From a virus: a stretch of 64,000 nucleotides of DNA. The notes beneath the pieces are model-generated. The model was given only the letters and a program-made list of their open reading frames with translations, was not told where the DNA came from and did no database searches. The stretch covers positions 1 through 64,000 of IMG/VR virus record IMGVR_UViG_3300027908_000023; one strand, 5' to 3'. A program made the translations under genes and the position numbers. Shown in pieces: positions 47,281-55,713 of the stretch; the first letter of the stretch is position 1; every line of letters starts with the position of its first letter.

Positions 47281-48450
47281 CTACTCCACCGCGTTAACGC
47301 GGCGGCTTCTTGGCGGACGCTTGGCCCGTTGGCCTACGTTGACCGCCACTGGCGCAGTCCGCGCCAGTCCTCTTGCGAGGATGTTTCGAGCAGCATTGAT
47401 GTCCCGATCAAGAGAGAGCCCGCAGTGATGACAGTGGTGCCATCTTACCGTGAGATCCTTGACCACCAGCGCGCCGCATTCGGAGCAGCGCTGCGTGGTT
47501 CCACGGGGATCAACCTCCACGAACCGCACTCCGGCTTTTTCAGCCTGGCAGCGCAGAACGCTCAGGAAGCCGGCCCAGCCGGCGTCACTGATCGACCGGG
47601 TGTACCTGCCGGTCGCCAACATCCCCTTGATGTCGAGCGCTTCGGCAGCGATAAACCCGGACGAGAGCACCAAACGACGGGCGACCTGAAGGTGATGCTC
47701 GCGCCTGAGATTCTTCACGCGAGCGTGAAGTTTCTGCAAGCGCTTCACGGCCTTGCGGCGGTTCTTGCCGCCCTTCTGTTTGCGGACCATCGAGCGACCG
47801 GCGCGGCGCAGTTCAGGCAGGGCGGTCTTGAGGTAACGCGGGTTGGCTTCCGTGGTCCCCTCGCTGGTGGTCAGGAAGTGGGTCAGGCCAACGTCGATAC
47901 CCACGGCAGGCAAACCGTTATCGACAATCACCACGTCGGGCAACTCACAGGAGAAGACCACGAACCACTTGCCCGCTTCGCGCTTAATGGTGACGGTCTT
48001 GATCGTGCCTTCAACGGGCCGATGCAGCTTGACGCGAATCGTGCCGACGTGCTGGACATAGAGTTTGTTGCCGGTCAACCTGGTGCCGTCGCGGTAGGCT
48101 GGGAACTCGAAACTGTCGAAGCGGTCGCGTCCCTTGAATCGCGGAAAGCCGGCCTTGCCCGTGCCCTGGCTGACACGACGGAAGAAGTTGGCGTAGGACT
48201 TGTCGAGACGGCGCATCGTGGCTTGCGCACTGGAGAAGTTCAGGCGGGCGAAAAAGGGATTGGTGGCCCTCTGTCCCTTGAACCATCCCGATTGATCAGC
48301 ATACTTCACCGAAATCCCGGTGGATTCGTAGCCGATGATTCGCTGCTCCAGACAGGCGTTGTACAGCCTGCGATGAGTTTCTAGGCAGGTAGCGAGTTCG
48401 CGCTCCTGGTTGGCGTTGGCGAACAGACGGTAGCGGAAGGCGCGGCGCAT
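47281..48450 (-). CDS. tnpB: TnpB RNA-guided nuclease
   Basis: A 389-residue protein with an intact canonical site: RuvC-I GIDVGLTHF (Asp about 185), RuvC-II IAAEALDIKGM (Glu about 268), zinc finger CSECG ... CHHCG, RuvC-III DRDINAARNI (Asp about 347). N-terminal RAFRYRLFANANQE is typical. TnpB cuts DNA guided by an RNA from its own 3' end, helping the element persist. Start MRRAFRYRLF. Confidence 0.9.
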   Translation of the reverse strand: MRRAFRYRLFANANQERELATCLETHRRLYNACLEQRIIGYESTGISVKYADQSGWFKGQRATNPFFARLNFSSAQATMRRLDKSYANFFRRVSQGTGKAGFPRFKGRDRFDSFEFPAYRDGTRLTGNKLYVQHVGTIRVKLHRPVEGTIKTVTIKREAGKWFVVFSCELPDVVIVDNGLPAVGIDVGLTHFLTTSEGTTEANPRYLKTALPELRRAGRSMVRKQKGGKNRRKAVKRLQKLHARVKNLRREHHLQVARRLVLSSGFIAAEALDIKGMLATGRYTRSISDAGWAGFLSVLRCQAEKAGVRFVEVDPRGTTQRCSECGALVVKDLTVRWHHCHHCGLSLDRDINAARNILARGLARTAPVAVNVGQRAKRPPRSRRVNAVE

Positions 48451-48488
48451 CGATTCTCTCGCGTCAGTAAACGGGCGTCCATGATGTC

Positions 48489-48516
48489 ATCATATCCCTG
48501 GCAGACAGCGAGTCAA
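48489..48516 (-). promoter_or_regulatory. tnpB promoter
   Basis: TTGACT (48516-48511), 16 bases, TATGAT (48494-48489) on the minus strand, upstream of tnpB: a good sigma70-type match. Confidence 0.65.
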
Positions 48517-48548
48517 GAGTTGTTGGCGGATTTTATTTGAAGCGATGT

Positions 48549-48592
48549 CCGGCAATGGGACCGTCGCGTGAACGCGACGGTCCCATTGCCGG
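48549..48592. repeat. 20-bp perfect hairpin at the TnpB element end
   Basis: CCGGCAATGGGACCGTCGCG faces its complement across a TGAA loop, 6 bases from the inferred element end. Confidence 0.85.
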
Positions 48593-48628
48593 GAATTTAT
48601 GGTGATTCCTCCCGCGCCGGTTGCCAGA

Positions 48629-48832
48629 TCACGCCCAGCAGATCCCCTGCGCCAGCATGTAGGCTTCGCGTGCTTTCTTGACAGCATCAATCTCAGCGTT
48701 GATCTTGCGAACCTCCGGCCAGTTGAGGCTCTTGCGCGCCCGGTAGAGGCGCTTGCCCAAAGCGAACAACTTGTCGCTCAGACGGTTGATCTCGGCTTCT
48801 TGTTCGGGCGTCCAGACGGCAGTGACGAGCAT
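48629..48832 (-). CDS. Small helical protein
   Basis: A 67-residue protein, MLVTAVWTPEQEAEINRLSDKLFALGKRL: two long helices, a likely coiled coil. First gene after copy 48859-48915. Confidence 0.55.
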   Translation of the reverse strand: MLVTAVWTPEQEAEINRLSDKLFALGKRLYRARKSLNWPEVRKINAEIDAVKKAREAYMLAQGICWA

Positions 48833-48858
48833 GGTTGTTTTCCTGATCTCAAAAGCGG

Positions 48859-48915
48859 CGACATGAGGTTATTCGCCGCACCGCCATTTAGATTTAAGCG
48901 CCGGTACGGTTTTTC
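48859..48915 (-). promoter_or_regulatory. Repeated promoter-like element
   Basis: GCGAATAACC core; loop TAA is the stop of 48894-49136. Confidence 0.6.
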
Positions 48916-49136
48916 TTTCGCCGGCATGGATGCGGATAGCTTCCCGGCTCGAAGACATCCACCTCCTGGATCGGCCGCAACAGCGCGGCCGAATCGCAAT
49001 GACACGGTTGCCCGGCCAGATTATTACCGCCGAAACTCTCCTGGCAACCGCAACGGTCGCAGAAAAACACCCGAGCCGAGAATTCAGCCCACTCTTCCGC
49101 GAAGGTCCTCGGGACAACAATGTGGTCGTCTTCCAT
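48894..49136 (-). CDS. Small zinc-binding protein
   Basis: An 80-residue protein with FFCDRCGCQESFGGNNL ... QPCHC, a plausible zinc site, and a basic C-terminus. No family recognised. Confidence 0.55.
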   Translation of the reverse strand: MEDDHIVVPRTFAEEWAEFSARVFFCDRCGCQESFGGNNLAGQPCHCDSAALLRPIQEVDVFEPGSYPHPCRRKKNRTGA

Positions 49137-49152
49137 GTTCGCTCTCCCTCTC

Positions 49153-49953
49153 TCAGATCAACCCGCCAGCCCGCATCGCCCGGCGGATCAACTCCGCCAT
49201 CGTGGTATCGTTGTCGAGTGCCCGTCTCTTCAATGCTCGGTGTTCCGTCTCGCTGACCTTCAGCGCCATGGTGACCAGTTGCTCTTCCGTCGCCGGTTGC
49301 TCGCCATCCTCCACCAATCCGCCCAGCGCGGCCAGTACGTCACTCTGTTTGATAAATGTGCGCCCCACCACCAACCCGCCGCGTTCGCGGTCCGGCCTCA
49401 CGCGACCCTGCGCCGGTTGCTTCTTGTGATGACCAGTACCGTTTTTCATCGCCCGGGATTCCAGCCAAAGAATCTGCTCCTCTTTGGATCGCTTGTGGTC
49501 ATTGGCAAAGACCTGGAGTCTTTGGCTGTTATCCAGCTTCGTCGGATCGTGCTGCCGGTCAGTCCACACATCGCCCTGGCGTACCACCAGCGTGACCGTC
49601 TCGCCGCGCGCAAGCGCCTGCTGATCGGTCAGCGGCAGACCAGCCACTTTCGAGATGAGCGGCGGATATTCGGCGAACCGCGCCACGACCGGAGGCCAGA
49701 GCCTGCCGCTGGCGATCTGCCGGAGGTAGGTGAGCAGCGGCAATCTCAATTCCGAGATGTCCTCGCCGCGCTCTTCCAGGGTTCGCACGATCAGCGCCAA
49801 CCTCAAGAGACTTGCGGCCGTGATACTGAGACTATCGGCCAGTGCCTGGCGCAGCTCTTGCGTCGAGAGGGCGACAATGCGCTCTTCCTCCCCGCTAGGT
49901 AGCAATTCCTGCATCGGCAGGGCGCGCAAGACAAGGGTTCCGTTGGTGTTCAT
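49153..49953 (-). CDS. Ribbon-helix-helix-ending protein
   Basis: A 266-residue protein. The N-terminal 130 residues are helical (LSTQELRQALADSLSIT ...). The C-terminal 45 residues, VTMALKVSETEHRALKRRALDNDTTMAELIRRAM, form a ribbon-helix-helix of the Arc type, so DNA binding is likely. Contains VVGRTFIKQSDVLAALGGL between them. Probably a regulator or DNA-organising protein. Confidence 0.6.
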   Translation of the reverse strand: MNTNGTLVLRALPMQELLPSGEEERIVALSTQELRQALADSLSITAASLLRLALIVRTLEERGEDISELRLPLLTYLRQIASGRLWPPVVARFAEYPPLISKVAGLPLTDQQALARGETVTLVVRQGDVWTDRQHDPTKLDNSQRLQVFANDHKRSKEEQILWLESRAMKNGTGHHKKQPAQGRVRPDRERGGLVVGRTFIKQSDVLAALGGLVEDGEQPATEEQLVTMALKVSETEHRALKRRALDNDTTMAELIRRAMRAGGLI

Positions 49954-50633
49954 TGGGTTTGTTTCTCCTCAATGTTAGTTATCTCATCCAGTTGCTTCCC
50001 GAGCCGCGCCGCATAGACGATCTGCCGGCGCTTCTTATTGATCTCGTTGCTGTTGCGCCGCACCGCTTCGTACTGGCAATGCGGCTTGTTGCATGTCTTG
50101 CGGAAGTTATGGCCGACAAAAGGCTCCTGGCAGATCGAGCAAACAATCTCCACCTTGCGCTCCGCAGCGCGTGCCCGGTTGCGCGCCAGGGATCTGCGCA
50201 TCATCTCCTCGCGGTATTCATCGCTCTTGGCGTTCCAGCGCTCCAGCGCCAACCTCCGCCTCCGCTCCATGTCGCAATCCGTGCTACAGGTGCGCGAACC
50301 GTGGTAACCGTTCCAGCCGCGCCCGCAAATCTCACAGATGTTGAGGCGCTCTTCCCGGTACGCCTGCACCCATTCCTCGATGGCAGGCTTGCCCCAGCGC
50401 CGCCAGCGCTCATTGTGCATGTGGCAGAGTCCAGAGCGAGCCACGGCCTTCAGGCAACATACCAGACATTTCCTCTCCGGTACGCGATACGCTGGGATGC
50501 CGAGCCGCTGCCGGCGACGGTTCAGCGTCGTCTCATTCATGCCGATGCGCCGGGCCAGCACGGCATCCGGCATGGTGCCCAGCAGCGGCAGGATCTCCGG
50601 CCAGCGGTCCTCTGGGGGCTTGGCTTCGCTCAT
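49950..50633 (-). CDS. Helix-turn-helix protein with several zinc fingers
   Basis: A 227-residue protein. LLGTMPDAVLARRIGMNETTLNRRRQRLGI is a helix-turn-helix of the type in small phage DNA-binding proteins; then CLVCCLKAVARSGLC, CEICGRGW ... CSTDC and CSICQEPF ... CNKPHC mark three zinc sites. Overlaps the next gene by ATGA. Function unknown, DNA binding likely. Confidence 0.65.
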   Translation of the reverse strand: MSEAKPPEDRWPEILPLLGTMPDAVLARRIGMNETTLNRRRQRLGIPAYRVPERKCLVCCLKAVARSGLCHMHNERWRRWGKPAIEEWVQAYREERLNICEICGRGWNGYHGSRTCSTDCDMERRRRLALERWNAKSDEYREEMMRRSLARNRARAAERKVEIVCSICQEPFVGHNFRKTCNKPHCQYEAVRRNSNEINKKRRQIVYAARLGKQLDEITNIEEKQTQ

Positions 50634-50638
50634 TGCCG

Positions 50639-51238
50639 TTACTCCTTGACGACCAGCGGCTTCGCGGCCGGTTCCGGCCCGTTCCAGTTGCACGGTTGAT
50701 TGCTGTTTCCCTCAGACAACGGCACGCCGCCGCAATCGCTGTTGCACTGGTAGACTCCGGCATCCAGGTCATAGCCGAACGCCCAGCCACCACATTGAGG
50801 GCAGCGAAACTCACCGGTAGTGGTTTCTTCGGCGTCCAGGTCTTCCGCAAACGCCGGATCGGATGCCAGCACTTCGCTGACCTGCGCGGCGAAGCATCTA
50901 CGTATGTCGGCCAGCAGGCGTCCCTGGCGCTCCCGGTAGTGCTCGCCGGTCGGCCAACCGCCGACGTGCCGGCAAGGATCATAGGCCGACAGGGCACCGG
51001 CCAGTTCCACCGCGCTGGCGAACCACTCGGCGTGGTTGTGCCCTGGCTCTCCCTGATATTGCGAGCGGTAGGTGATGCACAGAACCCAGAGATTGTTGTC
51101 GGTCGTATAGATCGACACATCATGCCAGCGCGACTGCTCCTTGCCGAGCAAGCGACGGCCCTCGGATTCGCTTACCAGTTCGCCCGTAAAGCGCAGCGGC
51201 GCTCTGCCGCTGCGCGAGAGAATGAATGACTCAGACAT
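50639..51238 (-). CDS. Hypothetical protein with C-terminal zinc ribbon
   Basis: A 199-residue protein starting MSESFILSRSGRAP: beta-rich N-terminal half with FTGELVSESEGR and SIYTTDNNLWVLCITYRSQYQGEPGHN, then FRCPQCGGW ... CNSDCGG. The central segment recalls small phage proteins with HN.HAEWF. Function unknown. Confidence 0.6.
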   Translation of the reverse strand: MSESFILSRSGRAPLRFTGELVSESEGRRLLGKEQSRWHDVSIYTTDNNLWVLCITYRSQYQGEPGHNHAEWFASAVELAGALSAYDPCRHVGGWPTGEHYRERQGRLLADIRRCFAAQVSEVLASDPAFAEDLDAEETTTGEFRCPQCGGWAFGYDLDAGVYQCNSDCGGVPLSEGNSNQPCNWNGPEPAAKPLVVKE

Positions 51239-51260
51239 TGAGATTGCTCCTCTTGATGGA

Positions 51261-52361
51261 TCAGACAACAGAAATAGCCGCATCGACCACCGCGCCGCCG
51301 TGCTCTCTCCTGCCAGCATCGCACAGCGCATCAAGGATAATTGCCATCTCAGTATTTGCCTTGAGGCCAACCGAGCCAGCCAGATCCTTCCGGCTCAGCA
51401 CCTTCTCGCCCTTGGCCAGATCGCGATACTCGCCATCAACCTCCACAACCATGACCTTATGCGTGCCGATGCCGGTTCCGCGCTCCTGCCGGACGGCGAT
51501 CAGGTCCAGAACCTCGGAACCGTCCTCCAGATAACCGGCCGGTTCCGCGTCCAGCACAACCTCATCCCGGTAGGTGTCCAACGAGCGAGCGCTCACGGTA
51601 TCCATCCAGTCGCGCCTTACGGTCATGGTGTGGACGCTCTCCTGTTTGCGGAACGTGCAGCGTGAGGAGTATTGCTCGCCCTTGCTCATGTGCGAAGTTG
51701 CGCCGGGCGCAACTTCCGTGCCGGGCGGAAGGACCACCACGCGAACCGCATGCCCCTGCTTGGCCGTGCGATAATCGCAAGAGTCATAGGCAGCCCGGAC
51801 ACCGCTCCGCGCCGGCTTCTCCAGTTCGCGCTGACGGTCATAAGCTTTCCGGCGACGCGCTTCCTCGCGGGCAGCCAGACGGCGTTCTTCCGCGACCTCA
51901 ACGGCCAGAACCGCGACGGCTTCTTGCACGACCGCTTTTCGCTCGTATTGAAGCAACTCCTGCGTGTAGGTCTTGTTCGCCCGCGCTGCCATCAATGCCA
52001 GCGTGTGGAAGCCAGGATCGGCCAACAACTCCGTTGCCGTCATGGGCCGGCGATCGCGGATGCGTGCGGCCAGCGCTTCGGCCGACAACTTGGCCGGGCA
52101 GCGGTCCGCGTTGCGGTCCGTGATCCGCCAGTATTCCTTCCTGATGGCCTGGCGAACCGCGCCGGGAGCATCAGAGGCAGGACTCATGCCGTGGAAAAAG
52201 TTGTGGTTGGTAAATTGCTCAATGCTCACCGACAACTCGGTATAGCCGCGAACGCGCACCAGTGCGTCGGCCGGCATCGGCAACGGGAAGTCCGGGCAAA
52301 GGTCGGACAAGAGGTAGACGGTATCGGTGTAGGTGCTGGCGCTGACGGAAGAAGTGCTCAT
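51261..52361 (-). CDS. Hypothetical protein, 366 residues
   Basis: Start MSTSSVSAS (52361) after promoter copy 52435-52495. N-terminal half: LLSDLCPDFPLPMPADALVRVRG; middle: a charged helix (VAVEVAEERRLAAREEARRRKAYDRQ), probable coiled coil; C-terminal half beta-rich with MVVEVDGEYRDLAKGEKVL. No family recognised. Confidence 0.6.
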   Translation of the reverse strand: MSTSSVSASTYTDTVYLLSDLCPDFPLPMPADALVRVRGYTELSVSIEQFTNHNFFHGMSPASDAPGAVRQAIRKEYWRITDRNADRCPAKLSAEALAARIRDRRPMTATELLADPGFHTLALMAARANKTYTQELLQYERKAVVQEAVAVLAVEVAEERRLAAREEARRRKAYDRQRELEKPARSGVRAAYDSCDYRTAKQGHAVRVVVLPPGTEVAPGATSHMSKGEQYSSRCTFRKQESVHTMTVRRDWMDTVSARSLDTYRDEVVLDAEPAGYLEDGSEVLDLIAVRQERGTGIGTHKVMVVEVDGEYRDLAKGEKVLSRKDLAGSVGLKANTEMAIILDALCDAGRREHGGAVVDAAISVV

Positions 52362-52434
52362 CTGAAGATCCCTTAGCCAAGTTCTGCGTTGGCTTCGCAT
52401 TGCCAGACAAGGCGGCTGGCTCGCTTCGTTTGTC

Positions 52435-52495
52435 TTTCTATCAAGCTATTCGCTGGTCGTCAAGGGAGATTTGAGCGGAAGAGGAGATTTTTCAG
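52435..52495 (-). promoter_or_regulatory. Repeated promoter-like element
   Basis: GCGAATAGC core, TCAAAT loop; marks the boundary between the portal cluster and the accessory train. Confidence 0.55.
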
Positions 52496-52523
52496 AAAAG
52501 CGCTGGTTCGTCTTTGCGAACTT

Positions 52524-52552
52524 GAAGCGACGAAATTCGTCGTTTCAAGACG
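52524..52552. repeat. Near-perfect 29-base palindrome downstream of the portal cluster
   Basis: CTTGAAGCGACGAA facing TTCGTCGTTTCAAG with one G-T pair. It lies after the last gene of the portal cluster and could act as a 3'-end hairpin. Confidence 0.6.
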
Positions 52553-52567
52553 TGGCCGGTTGGCCTA

Positions 52568-52936
52568 TCAATACTTCCGTTTCCAGATCGGGAAGTAATC
52601 CAGGCCGGCGCGGCGCAGATGTTGCCAGCACCATTTCCCTTTGCTGCCGGCACTTAGGAATGATTCGTACATGCCAACCGTCACGCCAACATACTGGTAT
52701 TCGCTGCCAGCGCCAGTCTTCGCCCGGTTGAGGAACCGTACTCGCAAGATCCCCGCCGTGCCCGGTACACCGCCGCCATAGAAGGCGAACGAATGCACGT
52801 TGCTGGATACAACCTTGATCCATGCTTCTGATGTCGCGAAATACTCGCCGGGCGTGTATTCAATAACCTGAAGCCGCGCCAGATCGATTTCCTTGGCACG
52901 GCCGAACAGGCGACGAAAGGTGTCGCGAATGGACAT
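52568..52936 (-). CDS. KTSC-domain-like protein
   Basis: A 122-residue protein. VVSSNVHSFAFYGG ... LRVRFLNRAKTGAGSEYQYVGVTVGMYESFLSAGSKGKWCW fits the KTSC domain (vxSSn....Y......L.v.F..G..Y.Y..V....y..f..A.SkG..f). KTSC is a small domain of unknown function found in phages. Start 52936 is MSIRDTFRRLFG. Encoded just after the portal. Confidence 0.65.
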   Translation of the reverse strand: MSIRDTFRRLFGRAKEIDLARLQVIEYTPGEYFATSEAWIKVVSSNVHSFAFYGGGVPGTAGILRVRFLNRAKTGAGSEYQYVGVTVGMYESFLSAGSKGKWCWQHLRRAGLDYFPIWKRKY

Positions 52937-52938
52937 GA

Positions 52939-53193
52939 TTAATCTTCGCTCGGCAGGGTCGCTTCGGCGCGCTGCCAGATCGCCAGCGCGACGGCGTTCT
53001 GTGGCCGGTTCAGGTCTTTGCGGTCCTGGCAATCATAAAGCGCCATGCGCAATACAGACTCTTCGGTTTGTAGCACTGGAGTGTTTGCGTTGAAGTACGG
53101 AGCGTTAAGGATCAAGGTCGCCTGCGCCTGAAATGCTGGCGTCATCACCAGATCCGGGTCGGCCGGGAAATGGTTGCCGGTTGAATTATTCAT
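52939..53193 (-). CDS. Small hypothetical protein in the portal cluster
   Basis: An 84-residue protein, MNNSTGNHFPADP, helical; overlaps the portal stop. In other phages head-completion proteins often lie here, but no signature is seen. Confidence 0.5.
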   Translation of the reverse strand: MNNSTGNHFPADPDLVMTPAFQAQATLILNAPYFNANTPVLQTEESVLRMALYDCQDRKDLNRPQNAVALAIWQRAEATLPSED

Positions 53194-55583
53194 TGAGATT
53201 CCCCGTCGCGGCGCTCCATCGATCCGCCATCTGGGAACCCAGGCTCACCGTGCGCCTGGCCGTTCGCCGGCTGAATCCCATCAGGCAGCGCCGGTTGCGT
53301 CACGGCAAAAGGCAGTGATGACGGCAGTTCTCCATTAAGGCGTTTCTCGATAATCTCCGGGATGCTGACCGGCTGCTCTGGTGCCTGCGCCGGTTGGCTG
53401 TCTGACTCTGGTGCCTTGGCCGGTTGCTCTTTTGTCTCCAGCGGCAAGCTATGCTTCACCTTGTCGCGATTCGAGAAGATCACCCGCCGGACCGCGAGAC
53501 TCTCCCCCTCCAGCCCGGATGGTCCAACATATTTTTCCGCCGTGCCGGCGCGCAAATAGCCAAGCGTGATATGCGGCGCATAGCGATCCTGTGTCTGTAC
53601 GTGCGGCAGATGATCCGCCAGGTAGGCATGGAGCGCATGCAGATCGTCTCCGCCAACGTCCACCTTCACGACTTCACCATCACCAGTATCCGGGAAGATG
53701 GAGATACTTCCGAGCGTGAAGCTGATCGGACCAACGCCCAGAACCGTCTTGCGCACCACGTCAACGTCGTCATCGATCAAGCCATGAAGCACCGTCAGGT
53801 GATAGTCCGATCCCGCTTGTCGGCCCTTGTCGGCCAGTTCCTCATCGGGCAGCGCATCACTGAGGAGTTTGAGCTTGGAGGCTAACGGCTCACCGATGGG
53901 TAGCATTAGGCAGCCATAGCGTTTCTTGCGCTCCTCGGCCAGTTGCTTGGCTCTTTCGGGCAGTGTGAGTGTAACGCCCTGGCTCCAACTCCTGATGGGC
54001 TTGGCCTCTGGCGGCAACCACTTGAGCGGCATCGGTTGCGACGGCGAAGAGATCGGCGTGCCAGGACCACCACCACCCGGATGGCCACCCGGTTCTGGTG
54101 GCATGCCGGGCAGCGCCGCGCCGGGTCCGACCGGCGAACCAATCGCTGATGGAGCGCCAGGCCCAGCAGCAGCCATCGGCGCGCCCGGACCACCACCACC
54201 CGGTTGCGGCGGTTGCTCTTTCATGAGTTTCGAGTAGAGTTTCTTTTCCTCTTCACTCATGGGTTCGTTGTCGAACTCGACTCTCGCTTCATCATCAGTG
54301 AGCAAACCATATTTGAACTGCTGCTCCCTGTCAGCGCGCCGCTGTTCCGGCGAGCTATCCACCGGGTTGGGCCACCATACCCTGAGTCTTTCATCCCAGA
54401 GTGTTGCTACTTTGGTTGTCACAACCGCGCCGATGTACTGGAGCTTTGGCTTGATACACTGTTCGTGGAACTGTGTCAGTGGCCCCCACATCGCTATCTG
54501 ACTGCCGGCATCCTGAAGACCCGCTATCTGTTTTGGCACTCTGAAAGTGGCCAGAATGGAGTCTCTGAGTTGATCGAAACTGCCCGTGAAATCACACTCG
54601 CTGGGCATGATCTTGAGCGGCGTGAACTTGGACCCAGATGAGAGCAAGAGCGGTTTGCCGTGGTTAAATTCTCCCTGGAACCTGGCATAGAACTTCTCAT
54701 AGTAGCGCTCCAGCACGTCATCCGATGGGTCCTGATTGCCCTCCGGCATCTCGATCACGCCCAACGGTGCCAGGACGTTCTTCATGCTCCAGAATCGCGA
54801 TTGGTCGATGCTCTCGCCAACATCGATCCACTCGCTGATAGCCCGTTGAGGGCTCCAACCGCCGATCTTGGAGAGCGGGCTCGGCAACTGGAAATAGACG
54901 ATCTGTTCCCACGGGATAAAGAGCGTGCCGGCGCTGGTTGGGAAGGGCCGAACCACTACTTGCAGGATGTCGTTCTGCCCGGTCTGAATCCAACACCAAT
55001 GAGAGGGCACGGTCCAGAGTTCTGAGATTTGCCCCGTGTGCGGATCGGGAATCATCCACCAGAACGCTTCTCCAGACAGGCAAAGGAACTGTATCGTCTG
55101 TGCCAGGATGTCTGAGAAGCCCGCCGTGTCCCAGGTGTTTGGGCGCTTGAAGAGCCGCATCAGCGGATGGTTCGGCGGGACGTGCGTTACCTTCTCGTGT
55201 GGCTTGATCGTGTTGTTGGTCTTGACGTAGCGCCTGATGCGCATCGCCTTATGAATCTTCGATCCGTGATTCAGCGAATTGCCGTCGTGCTCGACCCAGG
55301 CAACCTCGGGCTCTCTTCCCCGGATGTCATCCATGATGGCGTTGACCGCAACATAGGTCCAGTGCTTGAAGTGCTGCGGAAACTCAAGCCGCTCCCGCGA
55401 CCACATGCCGGGCCAGCCCCAGCCACCCGTGGCACTGGCGAGGATGCGCGAGAAGAAGGATTCTCCAACGCTGGTTTTTGGCCGGTTGCTGGCGCGGCTG
55501 GTGATCTGGCGCTGGTGACGCCACTGGTTGGCAGCACGGCCGGCGCGTTCGACGAGAGACAGCGTGGTATCGAGGAAGCCCAT
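53190..55583 (-). CDS. Portal protein fused to a 2H phosphoesterase domain
   Basis: A 797-residue protein. Residues 1-450 are a phage portal: HWTYVAVNAIMDDIRGR, FLCLSGEAFWWMI, VWWPNPVDSSPEQRRADREQQFKYGLLTDDEARVEF. A Pro/Gly-rich linker follows (about 455-535), then a domain with YHLTVLHG (about 596) and APHITLGY (about 670), the paired HxTx motifs of 2H phosphoesterases (2'-5' RNA ligase-like). Portals are usually 400-600 residues. The last 80 residues are disordered and Pro-rich. Confidence 0.85.
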   Translation of the reverse strand: MGFLDTTLSLVERAGRAANQWRHQRQITSRASNRPKTSVGESFFSRILASATGGWGWPGMWSRERLEFPQHFKHWTYVAVNAIMDDIRGREPEVAWVEHDGNSLNHGSKIHKAMRIRRYVKTNNTIKPHEKVTHVPPNHPLMRLFKRPNTWDTAGFSDILAQTIQFLCLSGEAFWWMIPDPHTGQISELWTVPSHWCWIQTGQNDILQVVVRPFPTSAGTLFIPWEQIVYFQLPSPLSKIGGWSPQRAISEWIDVGESIDQSRFWSMKNVLAPLGVIEMPEGNQDPSDDVLERYYEKFYARFQGEFNHGKPLLLSSGSKFTPLKIMPSECDFTGSFDQLRDSILATFRVPKQIAGLQDAGSQIAMWGPLTQFHEQCIKPKLQYIGAVVTTKVATLWDERLRVWWPNPVDSSPEQRRADREQQFKYGLLTDDEARVEFDNEPMSEEEKKLYSKLMKEQPPQPGGGGPGAPMAAAGPGAPSAIGSPVGPGAALPGMPPEPGGHPGGGGPGTPISSPSQPMPLKWLPPEAKPIRSWSQGVTLTLPERAKQLAEERKKRYGCLMLPIGEPLASKLKLLSDALPDEELADKGRQAGSDYHLTVLHGLIDDDVDVVRKTVLGVGPISFTLGSISIFPDTGDGEVVKVDVGGDDLHALHAYLADHLPHVQTQDRYAPHITLGYLRAGTAEKYVGPSGLEGESLAVRRVIFSNRDKVKHSLPLETKEQPAKAPESDSQPAQAPEQPVSIPEIIEKRLNGELPSSLPFAVTQPALPDGIQPANGQAHGEPGFPDGGSMERRDGESQ

Positions 55584-55591
55584 GAGGGGAG

Positions 55592-55621
55592 ATTATGCGA
55601 AAGAGTTTGACAAGGGAGCAA
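55592..55621 (-). promoter_or_regulatory. Possible portal promoter
   Basis: TTGCTC, 18 bases, CATAAT ending 8 bases before the portal ATG; there is no ribosome site, so a leaderless message is conceivable. Weak -35. Confidence 0.3.
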
Positions 55622-55713
55622 CTTATAGCGCAGGCAGCAGCGGAACCGATCTGTTTCGGATCGGTGCCAACAGTTATGATAGCGCACCGACAACCTCATA
55701 GGAGATGACCGGC

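Larger units (their letters stand above)
47277..48598 (-). mobile_element. TnpB-only element (IS200/IS605-like)
   Basis: Limits are inferred from the rejoined reading frame of the interrupted gene. It holds tnpB only, a 20-bp perfect hairpin near the upstream end (48549-48592) and a CCGCGTTAACGCGG palindrome in the last tnpB codons (47289-47302). With no transposase it would need one in trans. The guide RNA of such elements usually overlaps the tnpB 3' end. Confidence 0.75.
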
